Notes under the pieces: generated by a model | The model's input: the letters and a program-made list of their open reading frames with translations, nothing else | Told to the model about the DNA's origin: nothing | The model's database searches: none | Made by a program: the position numbers and the translations under genes | Part shown: piece by piece, positions 9,166 to 18,437 of the stretch | How the letters are laid out: every line of letters begins with the position of its first letter | How positions within the stretch are numbered: the first letter of the stretch is position 1 | NCBI RefSeq assembly: GCF_001422815.1 | Contig: NZ_LMMP01000001.1 | Location: 547,323-611,322 of the forward strand | Origin: Methylobacterium sp. Leaf91 | GTDB lineage: Bacteria > Pseudomonadota > Alphaproteobacteria > Rhizobiales > Beijerinckiaceae | Reading direction: 5' to 3' | DNA length: 64,000 nt

Positions 9166-9181
9166 GTTTTCACGTGCAACA
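9166..9181. promoter_or_regulatory. Degenerate parS-like site
   Basis: The sequence GTTTTCACGTGCAACA matches 13 of 16 positions of the palindromic ParB site found perfectly at 18375. It is in the spacer between the secB stop and the DUF3429 start. The central CACGTG is intact but one arm is broken, so binding would be weak if any. Confidence 0.3.
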
Positions 9182-9212
9182 GGTGGACTTGCCGCTTGCT
9201 CGTATCCCGATA

Positions 9213-9254
9213 CGACAACGCCCCGGCACGCTGAAGGCGGCCGGGGCGTTGTCG
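9213..9254 (-). terminator. Terminator-like hairpin after secB
   Basis: A perfect 15-bp inverted repeat (9213-9227 with 9240-9254, arm CGACAACGCCCCGGC) and a 12-base loop lies 40 bases past the secB stop. There is no T-run. Its strength and place suggest the end of the secB transcript. Confidence 0.65.
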
Positions 9255-9294
9255 GGATCGATGGCGGAAATGCCTTGGCAGATCCGTTCGTGGA

Positions 9295-9807
9295 TCAGGA
9301 GGCGAGGGGACCGGTCGGAGTGTTGCCCTGCTGGTTCTGGGCCTCGAAGGCCTTCTGGCGGTAGAGACCCACGAAATCGATCGGATCGATATAGAGAGGC
9401 GGGAAACCGCCGTTGCGCACGGCCTCGGCGATGATCTGGCGCGCGAACGGGAAGAGAAGGCGCGGGCACTCGATCATCACGGCCGGATGCAGCTGGTCCT
9501 GGGGGATGTTGCGCATGCGGAAGATGCCGGCATAGTTCAGCTCGAAGGCGAACAGCACCTCGTTGTTGATCTTTGCATCGCCTTCCAGGGTCAGCTCGAC
9601 CTCGAAATCGGCCTCGGCCAACTGCTTGGCGTTGACGTTGACCTGGATATTGATCTGCGGGCCGCTTTCCTGCGGCTGGAGCGAGCGCGGCGCGTTGGGG
9701 TTCTCGAAGGAGAGATCCTTGGCGTATTGGGCCAACGCGTTGATGGCGGGCGACTGGTCCTCGGCGGGAGCCGCGCCGTTGCCGTTCGGTGCCGGGGTAT
9801 CGGCCAT
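9295..9807 (-). CDS. secB: Protein-export chaperone SecB
   Basis: The 170-residue protein is SecB: it keeps preproteins unfolded and delivers them to SecA. Family features seen are [41 protein letters not shown] and the closing signature [34 protein letters not shown]. It has an alphaproteobacterial Pro/Ala-rich N-terminal extension and a Gln-rich tail. The start ATG has an AGAGGA site about 12 bases upstream. It diverges from timA and ends in a strong hairpin. Confidence 0.97.
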   Translation of the reverse strand: MADTPAPNGNGAAPAEDQSPAINALAQYAKDLSFENPNAPRSLQPQESGPQINIQVNVNAKQLAEADFEVELTLEGDAKINNEVLFAFELNYAGIFRMRNIPQDQLHPAVMIECPRLLFPFARQIIAEAVRNGGFPPLYIDPIDFVGLYRQKAFEAQNQQGNTPTGPLAS

Positions 9808-10243
9808 GGCGATCTCGTCCTCTTTCGCGGGGTCTACTGGGCCACCTCGGCGATCCACTGCGCGGCGTATCGTCTGATCGTCGCAGGGCCGGGGCCGAGA
9901 GCACAGCGCGCTAACACGATGGGCCACCCCGGACAAGACGAGGGGCGGGAGGAGGCGATCCGCAGGCGCGTCGATCCGGTCGAGGAACCGGAGCCGTCTC
10001 CGAAGTCGGCGGTCTGCTCTTGACCCTGAGGCCTCCGGCATGGCTCCTCCCTGCCTGGATACGGCGCGCGGGCAGCCCCATATGCAGGGTGACCTCGTGG
10101 GTCGCGCCCTCCTCTCGCGGGCGGGATCCTTTGAATTCTCCGGCTCGATCCTTGCGCAACGCTCCAATAAAGGGCGTAGCGGCGGGATTCTTGGGAGCCC
10201 CCTCGAACAAGCATGTCGTGCGACGGCCACGATCGGATCGGTG

Positions 10244-10972
10244 ATGCAGGATTCTTTCGATTTGACGACCCTGATCTTCCTGGGACTCGCGGTGTTCGTC
10301 ATTTGGCGGCTCCGGTCTGTGCTGGGGCAGAAGACCGGAGCGGAGCGCTCGCCGTTCAAACCGGTGGACCGGAACCACAATCCGTCGCAGCCGACCCGGT
10401 CGGAAGGCGATAACGTGGTGCGTCTGCCAGGGGCGGACCGGGTTCAGCCGCAGCCTGATTCGGCACCGGCCGCCGCTGCCGTCGCCCGCGACTGGCGCGG
10501 CATCGCCGAGCCGGGCTCCGCTGTCGCCCATGGTCTCGAAGCGATCGTTCAGGCAGAACCGAACTTCGAACCCCGCGCCTTCGTCGAAGGTGCCAAGGGT
10601 GCGTATGAGGCCATCGTGATCGCCTTCGCCAAGGGCGACCGCAAGACCCTGCGCAGCCTTCTCTCGCGCGAAGTCTGCGAGGGGTTCGAGCGGGAGATCA
10701 CAGCCCGCGAGTCGCGCCGTGAGACAGTGGAGACCACTTTCGTCTCTCTCGACAAGGCGGAGATCGTTGCCGTGGATGTCCGCAACAAGGTGGCACAGGT
10801 GACCGTACACTTCCTCTCGCATCTCATCACCGCGACCCGCAGCGCCGATGGTCAGGTGATCGACGGCAATGCCGAGGCCGTGGCCGAGGTGCCGGATGTC
10901 TGGACCTTCGCCCGCACGCTGGGCAGCCGCGATCCGAACTGGCAGCTCGTGGCCACGGAAGCCGGCGCCTGA
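10244..10972 (+). CDS. timA: Tim44/TimA-family adaptor protein
   Basis: The 242-residue protein has one N-terminal membrane anchor ([19 protein letters not shown]), a low-complexity linker (about residues 30-80) and a C-terminal Tim44-like domain ([38 protein letters not shown]...). TimA proteins are bacterial relatives of the mitochondrial import factor Tim44; the bacterial role at the inner membrane is unsettled. ATG 10244 starts just before the membrane segment. It heads a probable operon timA-mltA-smr and is divergent from secB, a conserved arrangement in this order. Confidence 0.9.
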   Translation: MQDSFDLTTLIFLGLAVFVIWRLRSVLGQKTGAERSPFKPVDRNHNPSQPTRSEGDNVVRLPGADRVQPQPDSAPAAAAVARDWRGIAEPGSAVAHGLEAIVQAEPNFEPRAFVEGAKGAYEAIVIAFAKGDRKTLRSLLSREVCEGFEREITARESRRETVETTFVSLDKAEIVAVDVRNKVAQVTVHFLSHLITATRSADGQVIDGNAEAVAEVPDVWTFARTLGSRDPNWQLVATEAGA

Positions 10973-10988
10973 GGATCCAGGGTTTGTC

Positions 10989-12173
10989 GTGACCGGGTTT
11001 ATCAATCGGGCATCCTTCGCCGCCCTAGCTCTCGTTGCTGGCTGTCTTCCCGGCCCGGTCGCTCTCGCGACCGGGCCGCTTCGCGTCGGAGAGGCGATTC
11101 TCGAGCCCGTGGACCCGACCGCCTTGCCGGGCTTTCCCGGCTCCGATCCGGCCGCTTCCCTCGAGGTGTTCCGCCGGACCTGCGCCGCTCCACCGGTGGA
11201 GATCGCCGCGACTGTCGCCGGCTCGGCGGAGGATCTTGCCGCCGCCTGCACCCTTGCGGCCTCGGTCAAGCCGGAAGAGGCCAGGGCCTTCTTCACGCGG
11301 AATTTCGATGCCTACCGTATCGTAAGAGCAGGCGAGGCGGGTGGTCCTTCGCGCCGGACGGGCTTTCTCACCGGCTATTTCGAACCGGAACTCACCGGTG
11401 CCCTCGCGGCCGGCCCCGGCTTCACCACCCCGGCCCTTGCCCGGCCGGACGATCTCGTGAGTCTCGCCCCCGGTGAGACGAAACCCGGCCTCGATCCGAC
11501 ATTGCGGGCGGCACGGGCGACGCCGGGGGGCTTCGAGCCTTACCCCGACCGTGCATCCATAGAGGATGGAGCAATCGGGGAGCGGGCACGGCCGCTCGTC
11601 TACCTGCGCGATCCGGTCGATCTCTTCGTGCTCCAGGTCCAGGGATCGGGGCGCGTACGCCTTCCCGATGGACGGGCGGTGAGGGTGCTCTATGACGGCC
11701 GCAACGGTCGTCCCTATACGTCGGTGGCCAAGCGCATCGTCCAGGCGGGGCATCTCCCCCTCGAGGGCCTGACGCTCGCCCGCTGGACCGGCTGGCTTCG
11801 CGACAATCCGGCCCTTGCCAAGCCACTGATGCGGGCAAACGCCTCCTACATCTTCTTCCGACTCGCCGAAGTGGAGGATCCCCGCCTCGGCCCTCCGGGC
11901 GCGGCCGGCGTACCCCTGACCCCGGGCCGGAGCCTGGCGGTCGACTCCACTTTGTGGCGTTACGGAACGCCGTTCTGGCTCGAGGGACGGATCGCCGGGG
12001 AGGATGCCCCGGGGCGCCTCGTCGTTGCGGCCGATACCGGTTCGGCCATCGTCGGCCCGGCGCGCGGGGACCTTTATCTCGGCACGGGAGAAGCGGCGGG
12101 GATCGCCGCCGGCAACCTGCGCGATGCGGTCGGCTTCGTCGTCCTGCTGCCGAAGCCGCGTGCGGTCCCATGA
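10989..12173 (+). CDS. mltA: Membrane-bound lytic murein transglycosylase A
   Basis: The protein (394 residues from GTG 10989) is MltA, which cleaves peptidoglycan glycan strands to 1,6-anhydromuropeptides. The N-terminus has a lipoprotein signal with lipobox LVAGC. Family motifs include FLTGYFEPELTGAL, LVYLRDPVDLFVLQVQGSGRV and the 3D domain near the C-terminus (VVAADTGSAIVGPARGDLY), which holds the catalytic aspartate. The start is 16 bases after the timA stop; no in-frame ATG precedes the signal peptide, so GTG is likely. It overlaps smr by four bases (ATGA). Confidence 0.93.
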   Translation: MTGFINRASFAALALVAGCLPGPVALATGPLRVGEAILEPVDPTALPGFPGSDPAASLEVFRRTCAAPPVEIAATVAGSAEDLAAACTLAASVKPEEARAFFTRNFDAYRIVRAGEAGGPSRRTGFLTGYFEPELTGALAAGPGFTTPALARPDDLVSLAPGETKPGLDPTLRAARATPGGFEPYPDRASIEDGAIGERARPLVYLRDPVDLFVLQVQGSGRVRLPDGRAVRVLYDGRNGRPYTSVAKRIVQAGHLPLEGLTLARWTGWLRDNPALAKPLMRANASYIFFRLAEVEDPRLGPPGAAGVPLTPGRSLAVDSTLWRYGTPFWLEGRIAGEDAPGRLVVAADTGSAIVGPARGDLYLGTGEAAGIAAGNLRDAVGFVVLLPKPRAVP

Positions 12174-12826
12174 GGATGCCGCGCAGACCCCGCGGCCTGT
12201 CGGGGGAGGACGCCTTCCTCTGGGGCGAAATCGCACGGCTGATCACGCCGCTGCGCGGACGTGCTCCTTCTCCGAAGGCCAAAACACTGCCAACTGGGGA
12301 TCCCCTTCCTCCGAAGCGGAAACCGGAAGTACCGGCGCTCGTTGCCAAGCCTGTTGCCAAGCCTGTTGCCGAAAGGGCCGGCTTGCCCGGTGGCGTGAAA
12401 GCGCCCCCGAAACGCATTGTGAAACCTGTCCCCGCCCCCGCTCTCGTGGCGGCCCCGGCGGCCATCGTCACCCCACCTGCCCTGCCGGGCCTGGAACGCA
12501 AGGCTCGCCTCGCCTTGCGGCGTGGATCGCTCAAGGTTGAGGCACGGATCGACCTTCACGGCTTGTATCAGGCCGAAGCTCATGATGCCCTGATCGGCTT
12601 TCTCATGCGCTGCCGTTCGGCGGGCCATGCCCATGTCCTTGTCGTCACCGGCAAGGGGGGCGGGGCAGGCTATGACAATGCGTTCTCGGAGCGAGGGGTC
12701 CTGCGCCGCTCGGTGCCGCATTGGCTGCGTGCGCCGGAACTGCGCAGCGTCGTCATCGGCTTCGAGGAGGCGGCGCGCCATCACGGTGGCGCCGGAGCCC
12801 TTTACGTCCGGCTGAGGCGACGCTGA
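12170..12826 (+). CDS. Smr/MutS2-type domain protein
   Basis: The 218-residue protein has a basic N-terminus, a Pro/Ala-rich linker (about residues 30-115, including tandem VAKPVAKP encoded by a 12-base direct repeat) and a C-terminal Smr domain. The domain shows the ARIDLHGLYQAEAHDAL motif (D-L-H-G) and the VVTGKGG motif, the two signatures of Smr nuclease-like domains. Smr domains cleave nucleic acids, with proposed roles in RNA quality control or repair. Its ATG overlaps the mltA stop by four bases, implying translational coupling in the timA-mltA-smr operon. Confidence 0.9.
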   Translation: MRMPRRPRGLSGEDAFLWGEIARLITPLRGRAPSPKAKTLPTGDPLPPKRKPEVPALVAKPVAKPVAERAGLPGGVKAPPKRIVKPVPAPALVAAPAAIVTPPALPGLERKARLALRRGSLKVEARIDLHGLYQAEAHDALIGFLMRCRSAGHAHVLVVTGKGGGAGYDNAFSERGVLRRSVPHWLRAPELRSVVIGFEEAARHHGGAGALYVRLRRR

Positions 12827-12916
12827 CGTCGTGAATCGAGGCGTCTCCCGGCGAGAAGAGCGCGATCCCGCATTCCGATCGCCTATGAGGGGCTTGAGCA
12901 GGATGCGGAAACGCGA

Positions 12917-12974
12917 TATGGGGAGGTCCCTCCTTTTACGCCGTGTTGCATCCGAGAGCCATAGGCTCCCCATA
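12917..12974 (+). promoter_or_regulatory. Inverted repeat in the rho leader
   Basis: Arms TATGGGGAG (12917-12925) and CTCCCCATA (12966-12974) are exact complements separated by 40 bases, in the 267-base smr-rho spacer. They could fold the rho leader RNA. Rho genes are often autoregulated through their leaders, so a role is possible but unproven. Confidence 0.35.
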
Positions 12975-13093
12975 GACGATGCGCGGAACCGGTCTTTACC
13001 GCTGTTCCGACCACAGGTGCCGACAAGGCATCCGGCGCTCCTCCGACTGTTCAGCCCGATCAACCCTCGTCCATCGTCGGTTCTCATTCTCCC

Positions 13094-14437
13094 ATGACGT
13101 CACAGAACGATTCCCTCCTTCCCGTTGATCCGCCGGCAGAGGTCGGATTGGTCGCTGCCGATCTGAGCCCGCATCGCGAGGTCAAACTTCAGGATCTGAA
13201 GTCCAAGACCCCGACGGACCTGATCGCTTTCGCGGAGGAGGTCGAGGTCGAGAACGCCTCCACGATGCGCAAGCAGGAGCTCATGTTCTCCATCCTGAAG
13301 CAGCTCGCTGCCAAGGAGGTCGAGATCATCGGCGCCGGCACGGTGGAAGTGCTTCAGGACGGGTTCGGTTTCCTGCGTTCGTCTGAATCGAACTATCTGC
13401 CCGGCCCCGACGACATCTACATCTCGCCCACCCAGATCCGCCGTTTCGGCCTGCGGACCGGCGATACCGTGGAGGGGCCGATCCGCGGCCCGAAGGATGG
13501 CGAGCGCTACTTCGCTCTGCTCAAGGTGAACACGATCAACTTCGAGAACCCGGAGAAGATCAAGCACAAGGTCCATTTCGACAACCTGACGCCGCTCTTC
13601 CCGACGCAGCGCTTCAAGCTCGAACTCGACGCTCCGCCGAAGAAGGACTTCTCGCCGCGTATCATCGACATCGTCGCGCCCATCGGTAAGGGCCAGCGCG
13701 CTCTCATCGTGGCGCCGCCGCGTACCGGCAAGACCGTGCTGATGCAGAACATCGCGCAGTCGATCACCATCAACCACCCGGAATGCTACCTCATCGTGCT
13801 GCTCATCGACGAGCGTCCCGAGGAAGTCACCGACATGATCCGCTCGGTGAAGGGCGAGGTCATCGCCTCCACCTTCGACGAGCCGGCCACCCGCCACGTT
13901 CAGGTCGCCGAGATGGTGATCGAGAAGGCCAAGCGCCTCGTGGAGCATGGCCGTGACGTGGTCATCCTGCTCGATTCGATCACCCGTCTCGGCCGCGCCT
14001 ACAACACCGTGGTGCCGTCCTCCGGTAAGGTGCTCACCGGTGGTGTGGATGCCAACGCGCTCCAGCGGCCGAAGCGCTTCTTCGGTGCCGCTCGCAACAT
14101 CGAGGAGGGCGGCTCGCTCTCGATCATCGCCACCGCGCTCATCGATACCGGTTCGCGCATGGACGAGGTGATCTTCGAGGAGTTCAAGGGTACCGGCAAC
14201 TCCGAGATCATTCTCGACCGCAAGGTCTCCGACAAGCGCATCTTCCCCGCGATCGACATCACCCGCTCAGGCACCCGCAAGGAAGAGCTTCTGGTGCCGC
14301 CGGATTCGCTCAAGAAGACCTACGTGCTGCGCCGCATCCTCAACCCGATGGGCGTCACGGACGCCATCGAGTTCCTCATGGACAAGCTGCGCCAGACCAA
14401 GAGCAACAACGACTTCTTCGACTCGATGAATACCTGA
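13094..14437 (+). CDS. rho: Transcription termination factor Rho
   Basis: The 447-residue protein is a full-length Rho hexameric RNA helicase. The N-terminal Rho-N/RNA-binding domain includes [27 protein letters not shown]. The ATPase core has Walker A in [12 protein letters not shown], Walker B in [16 protein letters not shown] and the Q/R-loop region [19 protein letters not shown]. The start ATG gives an acidic short N-terminal extension of normal length. It precedes mnmE, but a strong hairpin lies between the two, so they are probably separate transcripts. Confidence 0.98.
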   Translation: MTSQNDSLLPVDPPAEVGLVAADLSPHREVKLQDLKSKTPTDLIAFAEEVEVENASTMRKQELMFSILKQLAAKEVEIIGAGTVEVLQDGFGFLRSSESNYLPGPDDIYISPTQIRRFGLRTGDTVEGPIRGPKDGERYFALLKVNTINFENPEKIKHKVHFDNLTPLFPTQRFKLELDAPPKKDFSPRIIDIVAPIGKGQRALIVAPPRTGKTVLMQNIAQSITINHPECYLIVLLIDERPEEVTDMIRSVKGEVIASTFDEPATRHVQVAEMVIEKAKRLVEHGRDVVILLDSITRLGRAYNTVVPSSGKVLTGGVDANALQRPKRFFGAARNIEEGGSLSIIATALIDTGSRMDEVIFEEFKGTGNSEIILDRKVSDKRIFPAIDITRSGTRKEELLVPPDSLKKTYVLRRILNPMGVTDAIEFLMDKLRQTKSNNDFFDSMNT

Positions 14438-14571
14438 GGGAAGCTAAATCTCTCTTCCCTTCTGTGCCTGCGGGGTATCGAGGTTTTCCCTCTTGCGCGT
14501 TGAAGGTTCTCGTTCGGGTCCCTCCTTCGCGCAAGATCCGCTAGCGCGAGTCTCAAGCGTGCCGCTCAATG

Positions 14572-14602
14572 AGAATGGTTTCCAAAAGAAACCATTCTTT
14601 TC
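14572..14602 (+). terminator. Intrinsic terminator after rho
   Basis: An 11-bp perfect stem (AGAATGGTTTC at 14572-14582 with GAAACCATTCT at 14588-14598), a 5-base CAAAA loop and a following TTT-rich tail form the best intrinsic terminator in the window. It lies 135 bases past the rho stop and 53 bases before mnmE. Confidence 0.75.
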
Positions 14603-14654
14603 GTCGGCTATAGAGCGGACCGACATGGGACCTACGCGGCGTCGTGGTTGAGCT

Positions 14655-15962
14655 ATGAACGACGGCACTACCATTTTCGCGCCCGCCAGCGGTTTCGGAC
14701 GTGCGGCCGTCGCCGTCATTCGAATCAGCGGACCTGCCACAGCCGACCTGGTCACGAGCGTCGCGAAGCGACTGCCACCCCCTCGGCGCTTATCTCTTCG
14801 GACTCTCCGCGAACCCACGACCGGCGAACCACTCGATTCCGCCCTCGTGGCGTGGATGCCGGGACCTGCGACGTTCACCGGCGAAGATATGGCCGAACTC
14901 CACCTCCATGGTGGCCTCGCGGTGCGCTCCGCTGTCATGGCCGCGCTTGCTGCTCATCCCGGATGCCATATCGCCGAACCTGGTGCGTTCAGCCGACGTG
15001 CCGTGGAGAACGGTCGGATGGACCTGACCGCCGTCGAGGGTGCGGCAGATCTCATCGATGCGGAGACAGAAGCGCAACGACGCCAAGCTCTGCGTCAACT
15101 CGACGGAGTCCTGGGTCGTAAGGTGGCCGATTGGCGTGATCGTCTCATCGATCTCCTGGCCGGAGCCGAGGCCGCCCTCGATTTCGCCGATGAGGGCGAT
15201 GTGGATGATTCCGCGCTTGATGCGGCGCTTCATGCCAAGGCTCGCGCCATCCGTGACGACATCGATCACGCTCTCGCCGATAGCCGGCGGGGAGAGCGTC
15301 TGCGGGAGGGCTACGTCGTGGTTCTCTCAGGGCCGCCCAATGCCGGCAAGTCCACGCTGCTCAATGCTCTGAGCCAGCGCGATGCCGCGATCGTTTCTGC
15401 CATTCCAGGCACGACCCGCGACCTTATCGAGATTCGTTGCGATCTCGGCGGGCTGCCGATCATCATCGTGGATACGGCCGGCTTGCGGGATACGACCGAT
15501 CCAGTCGAGGCCGAAGGCATCCGGCGCACCCGCAACCGGATGGACCAAGCCGATCTCGTCCTTGCGCTCCAGCCAAATGACGAACCACACGACCCAGCGA
15601 ACGTCCTGCCAGATCGCACGATCCGGGTTCAAACGAAGTCGGATTTGGGCGTTGCCGTGAATGGGGTACTCGCCGTATCCGCGTTGACCGGTGCGGGTAT
15701 CGACAACCTGCTACGCTTCATTGAAGCGAGGGCGGAGCAAGCCCTTGGCGGCGGCGATGCTCTCATTACTCGCCAGCGGCACCGCGATGGGTTGACCCGC
15801 TGCAGCCGTCACCTCTCCAGGATCTTGTCGGGCCCTGCCCTTCCGGAGTTGCTCGCTGAGGATCTGAGGCTTGCCGTTCGCGCCTTGGGCGAGGTCGCCG
15901 GTCGGGTCGGCGTCGAGGATATGCTCGATCGCCTCTTCTCCGGGTTCTGTATCGGTAAGTGA
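14655..15962 (+). CDS. mnmE: tRNA U34 modification GTPase MnmE
   Basis: The 435-residue protein pairs with MnmG to make 5-carboxymethylaminomethyl-uridine at the tRNA wobble position. Seen are the N-terminal folate-binding domain (TIFAPASGFGRAAVAVIRISG; AELHLHGG), the helical domain, the inserted G domain with G1 in SGPPNAGKSTLLN, G2/G3 in IPGTTRDLIE and DTAGLRDTTD, the G4-like QTKSD, and the C-terminal C-I-G-K motif with its catalytic cysteine. It converges on parB with 46 bases between, whereas its partner mnmG is five kilobases away on the other strand. Confidence 0.97.
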   Translation: MNDGTTIFAPASGFGRAAVAVIRISGPATADLVTSVAKRLPPPRRLSLRTLREPTTGEPLDSALVAWMPGPATFTGEDMAELHLHGGLAVRSAVMAALAAHPGCHIAEPGAFSRRAVENGRMDLTAVEGAADLIDAETEAQRRQALRQLDGVLGRKVADWRDRLIDLLAGAEAALDFADEGDVDDSALDAALHAKARAIRDDIDHALADSRRGERLREGYVVVLSGPPNAGKSTLLNALSQRDAAIVSAIPGTTRDLIEIRCDLGGLPIIIVDTAGLRDTTDPVEAEGIRRTRNRMDQADLVLALQPNDEPHDPANVLPDRTIRVQTKSDLGVAVNGVLAVSALTGAGIDNLLRFIEARAEQALGGGDALITRQRHRDGLTRCSRHLSRILSGPALPELLAEDLRLAVRALGEVAGRVGVEDMLDRLFSGFCIGK

Positions 15963-16008
15963 CGGGTGGCGCCAAGGCTGGTGGTCCCTGGCCGTTCGCT
16001 GCGGGAAG

Positions 16009-16902
16009 CTAGGCCCCGTTCGAGATCTCGAAACGGCGACACAGGGCGTCGAGCTCTTCCGGCGTTTCGTAGCGGATGCGAATTTCCCCGCTGCCTTGAG
16101 TCTTCGACTTTAGCGATACCGTGACGCCAAGCGCGCGCGCCATGGCTTGCTCCAGGCTACGGACCTGCCCATCGCGCTCTGGCTTGCGCGGACGTCCCGG
16201 GCGGGGGGCGTCGCCTTCCGGCACTTCAGCTGAGGCCAGGGCCTCGACCTCACGGACGGACAACCCTTCAGCCACGATCCGTCGCGCGACGGCTTCGGGC
16301 TCCCGCACCGCGAGAAGAGCGCGGGCGTGACCGGCTGTGATCTCCCCAGCGACGACTCGGTCCTGGATCGCGCTGGACAATTGCAGCAGACGCAACGTGT
16401 TGGCGAGATGGCTGCGGCTCTTTCCGATGATTTCGGCGAGCTCCGTTTGGCTATAGCGAAACTCGCTCATGAGCCGCTCATAACCAGCCGCCTCTTCGAT
16501 GGCGTTGAGATCACTGCGCTGGACGTTCTCGAGAATGGCGTATTCGAGGGAGGTCCGATCGTCGATCTCGACGACAACGACGGGGGCCTCGTGCAGCCCG
16601 GCACGCTGAGCGGCGCGCCAACGACGCTCGCCGGCGACGATCTCATAGGTATCCGGAACGCCTGCCAGAGCGCGGACCACGATAGGCTGAATGATGCCGC
16701 GGATTTTGATCGAAGCAGCTAGCTCGTCGAGTTCGGCTTCGTGGAAGCGCCGACGCGGGTTTCGCGGATTTGGGCGCAGAAATTCGACGGCGACCTTGCG
16801 CTGTGCCTGCGGCTTCCCCGCATCGCCGCTATCGTCGCCGAAATCTCCGATCAGGGCCGCAAGCCCACGCCCGAGTCGAGGCCGCGCCACATCATCCGCC
16901 AT
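16009..16902 (-). CDS. parB: Chromosome-partitioning protein ParB
   Basis: The 297-residue protein binds parS, loads CTP and slides on DNA to form the partition complex. It shows an N-terminal ParA-interaction segment (RPRLGRGLAALIGD), the CTP-binding ParB/Srx domain (IRGIIQPIVVRAL...YEIVAGERRWRAAQRAG), a parS-reading helix-turn-helix (YSQTELAEIIGKSRSHLANTLRLLQL) and a C-terminal dimer domain. ATG 16902 has an AGG-type ribosome site and gives the standard N-terminus; the upstream ATG 16935 adds 11 atypical residues. It is the last gene of mnmG-rsmG-parA-parB. Confidence 0.97.
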   Translation of the reverse strand: MADDVARPRLGRGLAALIGDFGDDSGDAGKPQAQRKVAVEFLRPNPRNPRRRFHEAELDELAASIKIRGIIQPIVVRALAGVPDTYEIVAGERRWRAAQRAGLHEAPVVVVEIDDRTSLEYAILENVQRSDLNAIEEAAGYERLMSEFRYSQTELAEIIGKSRSHLANTLRLLQLSSAIQDRVVAGEITAGHARALLAVREPEAVARRIVAEGLSVREVEALASAEVPEGDAPRPGRPRKPERDGQVRSLEQAMARALGVTVSLKSKTQGSGEIRIRYETPEELDALCRRFEISNGA

Positions 16903-16956
16903 CGCCACCTGCTTCAACTCCGATACGCTACGCATTCACGAAAAAGAACGAGCGAC

Positions 16957-17799
16957 CTACGCCGCGACTGGAAGCCGCCCCTCGCGTTGGATCACTTCCG
17001 AGGCCAGGCGCAGATAGGCCTGCGAGCCGGCGCATTTCAGGTCGTAGAGCAACACCGGCTTGCCATGCGACGGGGCCTCCGAAACGCGGACGTTGCGTGG
17101 AATCGTGGTCTCGTAGACCTTGTCGCCGAGGAAGCTACGGACATCGGCCGCAACCTGATTCGAGAGGTTGTTGCGCGGATCCACCATAGTCAGCACCACA
17201 CCCTGAATGGTGAGACGCGGATTGAGCGCGCTGCGGACCTGATCGACAGTGCGCAGGAGTTGGCTCAACCCTTCCAGGGCGAAGAACTCGCATTGCATGG
17301 GCACGAGCACGGCATCGGCGGCTGCCAGGGCATTGATCGTCAGCAGGTTCAAGGAAGGAGGACAATCGATCAGGACATAGGTCACGCCCTCGGTGGCACC
17401 GGCCTTACCGAGATCGATCATGGCGTTGCGCAAGCGGTGAGCCCTGTCGGAGGAACTCGCCATTTCCAATTCGAGGCCAAGAAGATCCATCGTCGAGGGG
17501 GCGAGAAGCAGCCGCGGTACGGCCGTGGGCACTACCGCTTGGGCCAGGGACGCATCGCCGGCGAGCACGTGGTAGGTCGACAGCTTGCGCGAGCGGCGGT
17601 CGATGCCGAGCCCGGTGGAAGCGTTTCCCTGCGGATCGAGGTCGATCACCAAGACGCGTTCACCGATAGCAGCGAGCGCGGTACCGAGATTGATGGCTGT
17701 CGTCGTCTTGCCGACACCGCCCTTCTGGTTGGCCAAAGCAAGGATGCGCAACGGCCGCTCGGGCGTCGCCCTGGAGGCGGAGGAGGGTTCGATGGTCAT
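16957..17799 (-). CDS. parA: Chromosome-partitioning ATPase ParA
   Basis: The 280-residue protein is a Walker-type partition ATPase: deviant Walker A in ANQKGGVGKTTTAINLG with the signature lysine, Walker A' in VIDLDPQGNASTGLG and Walker B in VLIDCPPSLNLLT. It dimerises on DNA with ATP and is released by ParB, moving the origin region. Its ATG overlaps the rsmG stop by four bases (ATGA), so it is translationally coupled to rsmG. parB follows after 54 bases. Confidence 0.98.
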   Translation of the reverse strand: MTIEPSSASRATPERPLRILALANQKGGVGKTTTAINLGTALAAIGERVLVIDLDPQGNASTGLGIDRRSRKLSTYHVLAGDASLAQAVVPTAVPRLLLAPSTMDLLGLELEMASSSDRAHRLRNAMIDLGKAGATEGVTYVLIDCPPSLNLLTINALAAADAVLVPMQCEFFALEGLSQLLRTVDQVRSALNPRLTIQGVVLTMVDPRNNLSNQVAADVRSFLGDKVYETTIPRNVRVSEAPSHGKPVLLYDLKCAGSQAYLRLASEVIQREGRLPVAA

Positions 17800-18437
17800 G
17801 AATCCACGCGGGAGAGGGCGGTGACGCGGACGATCCGCGCGTCCGACTCAGTACGGCTCGTCACCAGATCGTAAACGAATCTCCACCGTTGCGCTGCATT
17901 GGTCAATTCCGCCTGCGCATCACGGCCCTTCGGAAACAGCGCGATGGTGCCTGTTGTCAACAGCGGTTCCGTCCATTCGAGCAATTGGGGGAGGGGAGCC
18001 AAAGCACGGGCGCAGACGGCGTGAACTCCAACGTGTTCGGCGATAGCGTCCTCGATGCGGACGTTGCGAACCCGCGCCGGAGCTTTCGTCAATCGGGCCG
18101 CCTCCGTGAGAAAAGCGCATTTGCGCGCATTGCTCTCGATCAGGTCCACCTGAAAACCCGGCCGATCACGTCCTGCGATAGCCAAGATGAGGCCAGGAAT
18201 TCCTGCCCCCGAACCGAGATCGAGCCACTTGCTGACGTCGGGAGCGAGATCGAGCAGTTGGAGCGCGTCGGCGATGTGACGGGTCCAAACCTCCGTGAGT
18301 GTGGCGGGACCGACGAGGTTCTTGACGCTTTGCCACCTCCTTAGCTGCTCGACATAGATGTCCAAAGCCTCGGCTGTTTCACGTGAAACATTTGCCTGGG
18401 CCAGAACGCGAGTTCGGTCGTCATGCCTAGCGGCCAT
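17796..18437 (-). CDS. rsmG: 16S rRNA (guanine-527-N7) methyltransferase RsmG
   Basis: The 213-residue protein is a class I SAM methyltransferase with motif I in [16 protein letters not shown] and the RsmG pattern [19 protein letters not shown]. It methylates G527 of 16S rRNA. ATG 18437 overlaps the end of mnmG by 11 bases, as usual for gidAB pairs. Codons 16-21 (N-V-S-R-E-T) coincide with a perfect 16-bp parS site, so the protein sequence there may be constrained by the DNA signal. The stop overlaps parA. Confidence 0.96.
   Translation of the reverse strand: MAARHDDRTRVLAQANVSRETAEALDIYVEQLRRWQSVKNLVGPATLTEVWTRHIADALQLLDLAPDVSKWLDLGSGAGIPGLILAIAGRDRPGFQVDLIESNARKCAFLTEAARLTKAPARVRNVRIEDAIAEHVGVHAVCARALAPLPQLLEWTEPLLTTGTIALFPKGRDAQAELTNAAQRWRFVYDLVTSRTESDARIVRVTALSRVDS
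18375..18390. promoter_or_regulatory. parS partition site (perfect palindrome)
   Basis: TGTTTCACGTGAAACA is a perfect 16-bp palindrome identical to the widely conserved bacterial parS consensus. It lies in the 5' coding part of rsmG, about 0.6 kb upstream of parA. ParB made from the same operon should nucleate here. Confidence 0.92.

Noticed and set aside
9911..11296. Long minus frame across timA and mltA
   Set aside because: It overlaps two recognisable plus-strand genes and has no protein features of its own.
12827..13093. Possible oriC upstream of rho
   Set aside because: The chromosome origin lies near this gene set in relatives, but I find no DnaA boxes (TTATCCACA-like), AT-rich unwinding element or hemE here.
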